Of a stretch of DNA of 26,277 nucleotides, positions 6,874 to 13,859 are shown piece after piece. Below the pieces are notes generated by a model. That model was not told where the DNA came from and did not search any database. It saw only the letters and a list, made by a program, of their open reading frames with translations. Each line of letters opens with the position of its first letter. The stretch's first letter is position 1. Origin of the DNA: a virus; the IMG/VR virus record IMGVR_UViG_3300043464_000620, positions 1-26,277 of that record; one strand, written 5' to 3'. The position numbers and the translations under genes were made by a program.

Positions 6874-7212
6874 TCAGCGCCCCGTCAAGCCAGGGTTCCA
6901 AAAGGCTGTGCCTTCCAGAAGGTAAAACTTGTCCCCACTGGGCTTTGTCACTAAAATGTCATAGCGCCCTTGTTCTGTGATGCCACTGGTTACGGAAGCT
7001 GCCAGTCGGATCTTAAACATGCCGCTCGCTTGCACTGTCCACGGCAAGTCAAAAGTGGCAATTTTAGTCGTGCCTGTTCGGTTCCATAGAGTGCCGCTAG
7101 TGGTGTAGCCGCTCATGTTAACAGGCGAGCCAGTGCTGTCCTTGTACTGAACGGGCAGATCGAAAGTGGCCCCTTGGTAGATAACTATGTCGTACGCGCC
7201 AGGGGCTGTCAT
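6874..7212 (-). CDS. Ig-like tail-appendage adaptor, 112 aa
   Basis: ATG at 7212. The short protein opens APGAYDIVIYQGATFDLPVQY, a pattern (YDI-x-I-x-QG-x-T) common to small phage proteins of immunoglobulin-like fold at fibre or baseplate junctions. It continues NMSGYTTSGTLWNRTG, VQASGMFKIRLAASVTSGI, EQGRYDILVTKPSGDKFYLLEGTA. The same core recurs in the 200-aa protein at 4791-5393, so the two are probable paralogues. It is followed 2 bp later by the fibre-like 291-aa gene, with which it is probably cotranslated. Exact interaction partner unknown; an adaptor role is inference from fold and context. Confidence 0.8.
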   Translation of the reverse strand: MTAPGAYDIVIYQGATFDLPVQYKDSTGSPVNMSGYTTSGTLWNRTGTTKIATFDLPWTVQASGMFKIRLAASVTSGITEQGRYDILVTKPSGDKFYLLEGTAFWNPGLTGR

Positions 7213-7237
7213 CCGTCACGCTACATTGACAATGCCC

Positions 7238-7492
7238 CTATTCTAAGGGTGCAGTGCTCACAACGATCTCGCCACGGCGCAAGAAGCCATACTCTTCCTC
7301 CATTGCACCGAAGGCATTAAGGATGGTAACGGGCATATAGCCAGTGGCCATTGCAAAGCGAAAGAACGCTTCGCACAATGCACGCGCATTGTCGTTGCTG
7401 ACTGTCATGTTCACTTCCTCATAAGCAGGTCCCATATCAGCTTTTTCAGTGGAGAAGCGGTGGGCAAAGGAAACAGTGTTAACGAAAGCCAT
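7238..7492 (-). CDS. Hypothetical 84-aa protein
   Basis: ATG at 7492 (MAFVNTVSFAHRFSTEK), stop at 7238-7240. The protein has no membrane segment. The N-terminal half is extended and polar, and the middle contains an alpha-helical stretch (NDNARALCEAFFRFAMATGY) followed by PVTILNAFGAMEEEYGFLRRG. I do not recognise the family. It stands 45 bp after the tailspike and 25 bp before the Ig-like gene. No Shine-Dalgarno is visible. The 14 nt at the start (gccatgggaaaaga on the plus strand, 7488-7501) are identical to those at the start of the 46-aa gene at 9727, which suggests a shared initiation or regulatory signal, or a recombination junction. Confidence 0.72.
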   Translation of the reverse strand: MAFVNTVSFAHRFSTEKADMGPAYEEVNMTVSNDNARALCEAFFRFAMATGYMPVTILNAFGAMEEEYGFLRRGEIVVSTAPLE

Positions 7493-7537
7493 GGGAAAAG
7501 AGCGGGCAGCCCATCCTATCAGCCAGCGCTTGCCTCG

Positions 7538-9550
7538 TCAATACTTCCTAGACACCTCAAGAGTCACGGTGCCGGTGGCGACGGTCGTTGAGGTAGTGGA
7601 TTCATTCCGCAGCCACACGTCGATGGCGTCAGTGCGGCATTGACCAAACAGAAATGTAGCGTTAGTGGTGTTTTTGTCATAAGAAATCTTGTTGATAAAG
7701 TCTCCCAGTTTTACCCCAGGGGCTGAGATACTCAGGGTCGCCACATCGTTTGCGGCGATGGTGCCTGGGCTCCATGCGGAAGTGAAGGTTGATGGGTCAA
7801 TACCGGGGGAGTTACGGACCACCGGAGGGAAGTTGTGAGTATCGGAACTCCTTTCTATGATGTTTGTTGGGTTGTTTAGGGCGTTACAGCCGTCGATTAC
7901 GACGTTTGTAGGGGTGGCGGCAACCTGAACACCGATACCTGGAATGCCCTCGAAGTCATCGTTATACCAGTCGCAGTTTCGGATTCGACCAGTGCCGATG
8001 GTTATGTCATCAGTTAATCCTATTGCCTCGACTCCAGTAGCTGGCTCAGTCCGTACTCGAATGCCGTACTGAGCGTTATTCCAGCCGTCGATTATGTAGT
8101 TATCAATTAGGATATTTTGTCCTCGCTCTATCAGGATGCCTCCGCGGCCCGAGTTTCTAGCTACGTTGGTGGCTATGTTTAAGTTGGTTAGTTGGATGTT
8201 GCTTGTACGCAACGAGCTAACCCTAAGAGCGTCTAGCGTGTGACCACCGATTTGTCCTTTTATACTTACACCCCTTATCGGCCAGCTCTCTGTAGCAGTT
8301 GCTCCAGGGCCGGAAATATTGACTCCATACCCATTATTGATGATTTGGAAAGCCGCTCCGCTGAATGTGTATGTCACCGTGTAGGTGGAGCCCGTAGTTG
8401 GTTCGGCTCCAGCAGGCGACCAATCAATGCCGCTTGTTGTTACATTGTAGTCTACTCCTTCCGTGTAGATAGTGCTCCCTTGCTTGACCTCTTTGACAAG
8501 CGTAACCGAGGACTCTGTTAGTAAGTCTGTCCCACCAGATGCGCCTTTTGTAAGTGTATCTGTCTTCTCGTTGATGGTCCTCGCTCCACCGCCGGAGATC
8601 CACCCATCCCAGAATACACTGGTGATGGTCCCGTTGGTTGCGCTAATGGCCAAGCCCGTCCCAACGCACTTGTCAGACATGCAGTTCACAAAGGAGACGT
8701 TGCCGATAAAGTCTCCGAACTGACTTAGTAGTTGATAGTTGGCATCCTGGGTTCCAGCGATGTGAGCTTGATTGACCCAGAGGCCGTCACATCCGATGAC
8801 CCGAAGACCTACAGACAAAGATGCCCCAGGGAATGGGTTGAGAGATGGACGACTTCCCCATAGGTTAAGGTTGGAAATATAGTGGTTGGCACCAGGGTAG
8901 AACCCAGCAGAGATGGCTCCAATTAAGATGCCAAACCTTCCAGATGGTAGGGCTGGTCTATCTTGAATATCAATGTAAAGGTTGTCTGCACGCAGCTCTG
9001 CACAGCTCCTGACCTCAATTCCGGCGTTGCCATTTTCGATAAGTATGTCTTTAACATACGGCATCCATATGTGCCTAAACGAGATGTGGTAGCCGGTTGT
9101 CATGGTGTCGGCTGTGGCAACTATTTTGCCATTGATAAGGCCAGTGGGGGAGAATGTATAGCGATAGGTGTCAAGGCTGGTTATGTCGTAGCCAAAGGTG
9201 AACGTCGGTCCATAGTTCGTTGACCTTGCAAGAATTGCTTTGTTTAGGTCGATCAGGATATAGTTTCCTGGGACGGTAATTGTTGCCGTTAAGTTGTAAG
9301 TGACGCCGTGTTCTAGTTTGACAATGGCAGGGCGGTTGAGTGCTGCCGCTGCATTCACTGCTGCCTGTAGATTCTGCGTGGGCGTGCCACCAGTGAAGTC
9401 CGTGATATTGATTTCTAGCTTGTCAAGGTTGATGTCAATTTCTGGAGTGACCACCTTATCGACAATAGGCTTCTTCCGCGGCCTTGAAGGTCGAGCATTG
9501 TTGTGAACGAAAAGGCTATTGATTGACGCTGGAGGATTAGTGCGGGCCAT
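7538..9550 (-). CDS. Beta-helix tailspike, probable polysaccharide-binding or degrading, 670 aa
   Basis: ATG at 9550. Residues 1-45 are a charged, probably flexible tail-attachment segment. From about 46 (ITDFTGGTPTQNLQAAVNAAAALNR, then a glycine/asparagine-rich ladder with IDLNKAIL, ISFRHIWM, ILIENGNAGIEV, ISNLNLWGS, IQLTNLNIATN, ILIDNYIIDGWNN, VVIDGCNALNNP) it has the hallmark of a right-handed parallel beta-helix of the pectate-lyase fold. Residues about 330-405 interrupt the helix with a beta-sandwich-like insertion (VKEVKQGSTIYTEGVDYNVT through GSTYTVTYTF). The end (SAWSPGTIAANDVATLSISAPGVKLGDF) matches a C-terminal cap I recall from many phage spikes. No catalytic dyad can be assigned from sequence alone. 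Two competing hairpins flank the start codon. Confidence 0.85.
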   Translation of the reverse strand: MARTNPPASINSLFVHNNARPSRPRKKPIVDKVVTPEIDINLDKLEINITDFTGGTPTQNLQAAVNAAAALNRPAIVKLEHGVTYNLTATITVPGNYILIDLNKAILARSTNYGPTFTFGYDITSLDTYRYTFSPTGLINGKIVATADTMTTGYHISFRHIWMPYVKDILIENGNAGIEVRSCAELRADNLYIDIQDRPALPSGRFGILIGAISAGFYPGANHYISNLNLWGSRPSLNPFPGASLSVGLRVIGCDGLWVNQAHIAGTQDANYQLLSQFGDFIGNVSFVNCMSDKCVGTGLAISATNGTITSVFWDGWISGGGARTINEKTDTLTKGASGGTDLLTESSVTLVKEVKQGSTIYTEGVDYNVTTSGIDWSPAGAEPTTGSTYTVTYTFSGAAFQIINNGYGVNISGPGATATESWPIRGVSIKGQIGGHTLDALRVSSLRTSNIQLTNLNIATNVARNSGRGGILIERGQNILIDNYIIDGWNNAQYGIRVRTEPATGVEAIGLTDDITIGTGRIRNCDWYNDDFEGIPGIGVQVAATPTNVVIDGCNALNNPTNIIERSSDTHNFPPVVRNSPGIDPSTFTSAWSPGTIAANDVATLSISAPGVKLGDFINKISYDKNTTNATFLFGQCRTDAIDVWLRNESTTSTTVATGTVTLEVSRKY

Positions 9551-9579
9551 GGTGGTGACTAGGCCCGCACAGTGCGGGC
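9540..9579 (-). promoter_or_regulatory. Overlapping inverted repeats enclosing the tailspike start codon
   Basis: The arm at 9562-9570 (ggcccgcac on the plus strand) can pair in two exclusive ways. With 9540-9548 it forms a perfect 9-bp stem around a 13-nt loop; that stem includes the G of the ATG and the first tailspike codons. With 9572-9579 it forms an 8-bp inverted repeat, realistically a 6-bp stem with a 5-nt loop. No T-run follows, so it is not a typical terminator. Effect on tailspike translation is inference. Confidence 0.55.
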
Positions 9580-9586
9580 GGGATGA

Positions 9587-9727
9587 TTAGCTGCCTTGTC
9601 CTCGGCTCAATTTCCTGCCGTGACTCGGTTTACTGTGGGCGCCATTGCCCTGTCGCGTCTTTTTAGGGCGGGACACTGGGCGCTGATTGCGCTGCCCACT
9701 GATGCCAGTTTTAGCCTTGACTGCCAT
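9587..9727 (-). CDS. Small highly basic protein, 46 aa
   Basis: ATG at 9727, TAA at 9587-9589; it fills most of the 200-bp gap between the S74 fibre and the tailspike. It begins MAVKAKTGISGQRNQRP and contains VSRPKKTRQGNGAHSKPSHG and a terminal LSRGQGS. Lys/Arg are abundant and Asp/Glu are absent. From memory, short proteins with an RPKKT(R/K)QG-x-G ... RGQG pattern occur in marine and freshwater phages, cyanophages included, without a known function. Composition suggests nucleic-acid or polyanion contact, or a disordered structural peptide. No Shine-Dalgarno precedes it, and its start context is shared with the 84-aa gene. It is probably real because the pattern is recognisable and the frame is intact. 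Confidence 0.68.
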   Translation of the reverse strand: MAVKAKTGISGQRNQRPVSRPKKTRQGNGAHSKPSHGRKLSRGQGS

Positions 9728-9750
9728 GGGAAAAGAAAGAAAGCGACAGT

Positions 9751-12465
9751 CTACTGCTGCTCCAGGGCGGAAAGGCGAGCTTCAAGGGCTTCAATTTGCG
9801 CACGCTGCTCTTGCACTACGTTGACAAGGTGGACAACGTAGCGGTCGTATTGCACGCCATCAGGCGCTCCTTCTGCATTGTGATGCACAAGACGAGGATC
9901 AATCTCTTCCACTTCCTCGGCAATAAAACCCCAGTAACTATTTTCTTTTGGATCGCCCTCGCAAATAGAGCGATACCACACGGGCCTCGTCCCATAGACG
10001 ATTTCCTTGCTCTGTTCTAGGTTGGCGGTTTCTACGTCTGTCTTGTAACGAATGGAGGAAGTAGAGCGCTGGATGCGACCGCCTGAAGTGAGAAAGGCAT
10101 TGGCCGCAGATGCTGTTGTGTCAGTGATCGTCGTAAGTAGGAACGTGTTGGAAGCCGCGTTCAAATAGAGGGCGCCATTGCTTGTTGAAATTTCTGTAGT
10201 GGCAGCAAACAGCATTCGTCGCCCGCCCGCCGACTGGGAATTACCAAAGTCAAGACGGAACATCTCCACTCCGCTTGCCGCAATCGCAGGCGTATTAGCA
10301 GCAGCCCTGAACATGCCAGTATCTGTGTCGTTCTGCCAAACGAACGACGGCAGTGCAGCAGTGTCAGCGCCTACGCCATAGAAACGACTGTTCGTATTGG
10401 TTGACTGATCCAATACTTGCACCACGGCATCTTGCGTGTTGGTTGCAGTGATGGTTCCGCTGGGCACAAATGCAACGGCAGAAGCAGTTTGCCCCACTGC
10501 AGCAGTGCTCAAGTCAATTTCATTCCAAGCGCTACCGTCGCTCAGGATCAAGTCGGGAGGCGCAAGCGCAACGCCAGGGGCGGGGGAAGTGCCGGTGCCG
10601 CCGCTTGATACCACAACATAGAAACCATTGTTTTGATCAGAAGCTGCAGGCAGGCCGCTGCCCACGATCAAGCCAATAGCATCACCCTGATCTGTGACGG
10701 TTGCGACTGTGTTATTGGCGGCGTTGTAAGTACCAGCAAAGATAATGCCTCCAACGCTGATACCAATGGGCTGCCAGACATTGCCGTCCCACATAAAGAA
10801 GCTGCGCTCTAGCGGGTTGAAGAAAAGCTGGCCGGTGTATTCAGCCTGTGGAGCCGTGTTTGCAATTTGAGCAGTGGAATAGTCAGCTAGTTTTGCGCCG
10901 TTGACAGAATCATCGGCAAAGCGTTCTGTCGGGAACTCGCCAGTCTCAATTTGGGAGGCATTAAGTGCTGGAATGTCGAGAGTGGTAAGGCCAGTCGCAG
11001 CAGAAATATGGCCTTGGCTGTCAAAAGTGAAACCATTGATGGTCGTCCCAGAAACGCTATTAACGTGGTTAATGACGCCGCTGGTTACGCTTAAGCCAGT
11101 ACCAGGGCTCACTGCTCCAACCGTGCCGCTAGTCGCCAGAGGCAGGTCACTAGCCACAAGCGCACGGAACGTAGGGGCTACGCCACTGCCGCTAGTCGGC
11201 CCTGCCCAGACAGTGTTAGCAGACTGCGCACTGCTGCTGACAGTGATGGTGGAACTGAAATTATCTGGATACGATGGGGAGAAGCTGAGGGGAGTGCTGC
11301 CAGAAAAAGCAAGCGTGGCAATTCCACTGAGGCGCTGCCAAGCAGAGCCAGTCCACGTATATTCAAGGCCCGTGTTGGTATTGACATGTTGCTGACCAAT
11401 GAACGCACCACTGGCGACAGGCGCTGCAGTGCCAACTACAACGGCAGAGTTGTCATTGAGCTTGTCAGCCGTTACGGCATTATCTCCAAGCTTTGCTACA
11501 GTAACTGCCCCGTCCGCAATCTTGGCGGAACTAACCACGCCGCTTGCAATCGTGGCAGCAAACGTGCCACTACCAGTGCCAGTTACGTCGCCCGTCAGCG
11601 TGATCGTTTGATCGCCCGTGTTCGTGCCAGTGCTGGTGCCAGCAAACGTGCTGCCATTTGTCCATGTGCCGTTGGCAGTGGCAAGCGTGCCCAGGCCGAG
11701 CGTTGCACGCTGCGTAGTGGCGTCTGCGTCGTCCAGCAAGGCCCTTCCCGCAGCCGTGCAGGCAATCTCTTCAATGGTGCCGCTAGTGGCCGAGCTACGC
11801 CCCAGCAGGCGGTCCCCAGAGGACACTGCTTGAATGCGGTCGTAGTTGACAGTGTTAGCAGCCAGGCGAGTGCCAGTGATTGTGCCAGTGGCAATGTTGC
11901 CAGCCAAGATCGTGCCGCTTGCAATTTGCGCAGTCGTGATCGTGCCGCTTGCAATCTTCGCGGCAGACACACTGCCATCGGCATAGGCAGCAGTGTTCAA
12001 GCCAGAAGAAACAATTTGAGCCGTGGTAATCGTGCCACTTGCAATCTTCGCCGCACTGATCGACCCATCGCTAATCCCTGAAGCGCCAAGCACTACTTGC
12101 TGGTAGCTCGTCCCATTGAAAACTTGCAGGTTGCCAGTGGAGCTATTGAAAAAGCCTCTCCCTTCAAAGTTATCCCCGCTAGGCGCCGTGGTCTGCACGG
12201 CAATGGAACTGTCGTTTGCCAGCTTTGCTGCCGTAATGGCATCATCGGCAATGGAGGCAGTGCCGAGCTTGGTAGTGCTGTTCTGGTTGAACAGGCCAAG
12301 GTTGAGAGTGCCGCTAGGGACCAATGCCACGCCAGCAGCAACCAGCTCGCTAACAGTGGTCTTCTTGGTTTGTGACGCCGAAACATCAACAACCGCCAAT
12401 AAGTCTCCAGATGCTATTGCTGCTAATGGCAGCGCTGGCAGTTGTGAGATTCTTTGGTCAGCCAA
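9751..12465 (-). CDS. Long tail fibre with C-terminal S74 intramolecular chaperone, 904 aa
   Basis: The start is TTG at 12465 with a good Shine-Dalgarno, GAGAGG at 12479-12474, 8 nt upstream. The N-terminus (MADQRISQLPALPLAAIASGDLLAVVDVS) is a common fibre head. Residues 134-205 carry SAAKIASGTITTAQI repeats. A module ending in a Trp/Tyr-Gln motif occurs three times (about 75-124, 325-377, 520-565). The C-terminus is a peptidase S74 chaperone: SSIRYKTDV, then YWGFIAEEVEEIDPRLV and a coiled-coil end. Aligned to endosialidase (SDERLK), the catalytic pair is Ser803/Lys808 and cleavage would release about 100 residues after trimer folding. The Asp usual after the serine is Ser804. This fibre probably contacts the host; the receptor is unknown. 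Confidence 0.92.
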   Translation of the reverse strand: MADQRISQLPALPLAAIASGDLLAVVDVSASQTKKTTVSELVAAGVALVPSGTLNLGLFNQNSTTKLGTASIADDAITAAKLANDSSIAVQTTAPSGDNFEGRGFFNSSTGNLQVFNGTSYQQVVLGASGISDGSISAAKIASGTITTAQIVSSGLNTAAYADGSVSAAKIASGTITTAQIASGTILAGNIATGTITGTRLAANTVNYDRIQAVSSGDRLLGRSSATSGTIEEIACTAAGRALLDDADATTQRATLGLGTLATANGTWTNGSTFAGTSTGTNTGDQTITLTGDVTGTGSGTFAATIASGVVSSAKIADGAVTVAKLGDNAVTADKLNDNSAVVVGTAAPVASGAFIGQQHVNTNTGLEYTWTGSAWQRLSGIATLAFSGSTPLSFSPSYPDNFSSTITVSSSAQSANTVWAGPTSGSGVAPTFRALVASDLPLATSGTVGAVSPGTGLSVTSGVINHVNSVSGTTINGFTFDSQGHISAATGLTTLDIPALNASQIETGEFPTERFADDSVNGAKLADYSTAQIANTAPQAEYTGQLFFNPLERSFFMWDGNVWQPIGISVGGIIFAGTYNAANNTVATVTDQGDAIGLIVGSGLPAASDQNNGFYVVVSSGGTGTSPAPGVALAPPDLILSDGSAWNEIDLSTAAVGQTASAVAFVPSGTITATNTQDAVVQVLDQSTNTNSRFYGVGADTAALPSFVWQNDTDTGMFRAAANTPAIAASGVEMFRLDFGNSQSAGGRRMLFAATTEISTSNGALYLNAASNTFLLTTITDTTASAANAFLTSGGRIQRSTSSIRYKTDVETANLEQSKEIVYGTRPVWYRSICEGDPKENSYWGFIAEEVEEIDPRLVHHNAEGAPDGVQYDRYVVHLVNVVQEQRAQIEALEARLSALEQQ
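11851..12066 (-). repeat. Degenerate 30-residue repeats in the tail fibre (SAAKIASGTITTAQI)
   Basis: Two near-identical blocks, residues 134-151 (GSISAAKIASGTITTAQI) and 164-181 (GSVSAAKIASGTITTAQI), are spaced by 30 residues and followed by partial units (IASGTILAGNIATGTITGTRLAANT). Such repeats usually form a trimeric beta-structured shaft. Confidence 0.85.
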
Positions 12466-12473
12466 GGTGGTAT

Positions 12474-12479
12474 CCTCTC
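12474..12479 (-). promoter_or_regulatory. Shine-Dalgarno GAGAGG deciding a TTG start
   Basis: On the minus strand GAGAGG is followed by ATACCACC and then TTG, a spacing of 8 nt. No ATG or GTG in frame lies nearer, and the TTG-encoded MADQRIS is the expected start of a fibre protein. This supports TTG at 12465. Confidence 0.7.
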
Positions 12480-12495
12480 AACAGTTATGCTTAGT

Positions 12496-13371
12496 CTAAT
12501 CTTCCACTTCTTGCAAGAGGAAGTCTAGCGACTGTTCAAGGCCAATCAAGCCAGCATCTTCTTTCAGGATGTAACCCGAAGGCTGGCCAACAAGAAGCTT
12601 GATTTCGCCAGTGCTTACGAAGTCAATAGTGCAAGAGACAATGGAGCTATCCTCCACTGTAATTCCTGCCCTTGTCACCATCGCCCCCACTTCGTAGAAG
12701 ACGCTACTTGCGCCAGGGGTGGATGTGCCGTCAGTTAAGTAAAGCGCAAGGTCAAACTCGCTGCCAATGTCTAGTCGCTGAACGAGTTGAAGCATGAGCA
12801 AGGGCATTTCCTTTGCTCCGCTGGTCTTGTAGTCAAACAAGCAATCAATGGTGCCATTGCCGCTGATTAAGCCAGCCGTGTACTGGCTGCGAAACTTGTC
12901 CGCAAGACTGGTGGTGTCAATGGCCTCGCGGTCGGTGTTGAACGTATAGCCAGTGACATTGCCAAGCACGTTATAGGCCGTGTCCTTCACTTGTATTTCA
13001 ATGTTAAGAGGATCGCCAGTAAAAGCCTGTAGAGGCACTTCTCTGGCCCTTACGTTGTTTACGGCATCCTCAAAGCTGCGGAAGAATCGCAAACCGCCTG
13101 CTGCGTTCACATTGATGTAGAGGCTCACTTCATCGTTTAACTGGTTGTCAAGCCAGGTCGATGGAGGAAAGCAAACGAGCTTTCGCGGATCGCTAGTGAG
13201 CATCTCTAGCCGGTCGCCCGTTAGCAGGTTGTCAATGGCATTATCAAAGCTAAGTCGGTTCAGTGACAGGTTTACGTCGTCTGGTACTATCTGCTCACTC
13301 AGTCGCCCATAGCTCAGCTTTAGTCCACGCCGAAGCCGGATGTTCCCTTTGTGCCCAACGAATACTGTCAT
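12496..13371 (-). CDS. Two-part tail protein with tube-like C-terminal domain, 291 aa
   Basis: ATG at 13371 (MTVFVGHKGNIRLRRG). The N-terminal half (1-120) is a separate beta-rich region (VPDDVNLSLNRLSFDNAIDNLLTGDRL, LDNQLNDEVSLYINVNAAGGLRFFRSF). The C-terminal half (about 130-255) has the pattern YTFNTDREAIDTTSLADKF, AGLISGNGTIDCLFDY and EMPLLMLQLVQRLDIGSEFDL, which matches the tail-tube/TP901-type fold and parallels the 143-aa protein just upstream. The tail ends SLDFLLQEVED. Role is probably a distal tube, collar or fibre-connecting subunit between hub and fibre. Evidence is comparison within the window; family assignment needs a profile search. Confidence 0.8.
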   Translation of the reverse strand: MTVFVGHKGNIRLRRGLKLSYGRLSEQIVPDDVNLSLNRLSFDNAIDNLLTGDRLEMLTSDPRKLVCFPPSTWLDNQLNDEVSLYINVNAAGGLRFFRSFEDAVNNVRAREVPLQAFTGDPLNIEIQVKDTAYNVLGNVTGYTFNTDREAIDTTSLADKFRSQYTAGLISGNGTIDCLFDYKTSGAKEMPLLMLQLVQRLDIGSEFDLALYLTDGTSTPGASSVFYEVGAMVTRAGITVEDSSIVSCTIDFVSTGEIKLLVGQPSGYILKEDAGLIGLEQSLDFLLQEVED

Positions 13372-13379
13372 GCTGTTTC

Positions 13380-13811
13380 TTATTCAATCACTTCAACAAA
13401 ATCACCATCCATCGTGAACTGAATGGAAACCGTACTTAGTTCTCCAGTGCTGGAGCCAACCTGCGCAGATGTAATGTATGCGTCCAGCTTAATATCATCT
13501 TCGTCCTTGTTGCCCACATTGAGGATCAAGCGCACTCGATGATTGGTGTTAATCTCACCAATCCTCATGATATTCCCAAGAAGTTGCGTAAATTGTGTGT
13601 ACTGACTGCTTTCGCCGCTCTCCAGCCGATAGTAAAGCAGTGTTGCGCTACCAGTGGCTCCTTTTACGCCAGGAGTGAATGTGTTGGCGACACTGCTAAT
13701 GTCATTGGTGGAAAGAAGCTCTACCGTTGTCTCAAGCGACCAGTCACGGATTTTGGCCACTGAACTGCCGTTGTACCTCAGCGATCCAGTGCGGCCAGTA
13801 TAGAAGCCCAT
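13380..13811 (-). CDS. Tail-tube-fold protein, 143 aa, downstream of the hub
   Basis: ATG at 13811 with TAGGTGA close upstream. The sequence MGFYTGRTGSLRYNGSSVA, IRDWSLETTVELLSTNDISS, VKGATGSATLLYYR and RLILNVGNKDEDDIKLDAYI, with the end TVSIQFTMDGDFVEVIE, is typical of small phage tail-tube subunits (TP901-1 or lambda-V-like beta-barrel). Another tube-like protein is encoded at the far right of the window, so this would be a second or specialised subunit. It lies 8 bp before the 291-aa protein, with which it shares the W/Y-x-x-x-T-x-x-E and G-x-x-G-x-x-T-x-x-x-x-Y pattern. Probable distal tail protein; the role is inferred. Confidence 0.8.
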   Translation of the reverse strand: MGFYTGRTGSLRYNGSSVAKIRDWSLETTVELLSTNDISSVANTFTPGVKGATGSATLLYYRLESGESSQYTQFTQLLGNIMRIGEINTNHRVRLILNVGNKDEDDIKLDAYITSAQVGSSTGELSTVSIQFTMDGDFVEVIE

Positions 13812-13832
13812 ATCACCTATTGTTTTCTATCA

Positions 13833-13847
13833 GCTTAGCCACTAAGC
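13833..13847. other. Short perfect hairpin in the hub-to-143-aa gap
   Basis: gcttag (13833-13838) and ctaagc (13842-13847) form a 6-bp stem with a 3-nt loop in the 48-bp gap between the hub gene and the 143-aa gene. No T-run follows in either direction, so it is a weak terminator candidate at best; RNA processing or chance are alternatives. Confidence 0.4.
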
Positions 13848-13859
13848 ATCACCAATGCC

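Noticed and set aside
5390-6901. Longer starts at 5965 (TTG) and 6901 (TTG)
   Set aside because: ATG at 5956 has a better Shine-Dalgarno spacing. ATG at 6871 follows the upstream stop by 2 bp, although 6901 remains possible.
9551-9750. Terminator for the S74 fibre gene in the gap before the tailspike
   Set aside because: The inverted repeat there has no following U-run and the space is occupied by a 46-aa frame.
11386-12081. 231-aa plus-strand frame opposite the fibre repeats
   Set aside because: Open because the sense strand is repetitive and Ala/Thr-rich; no independent evidence.
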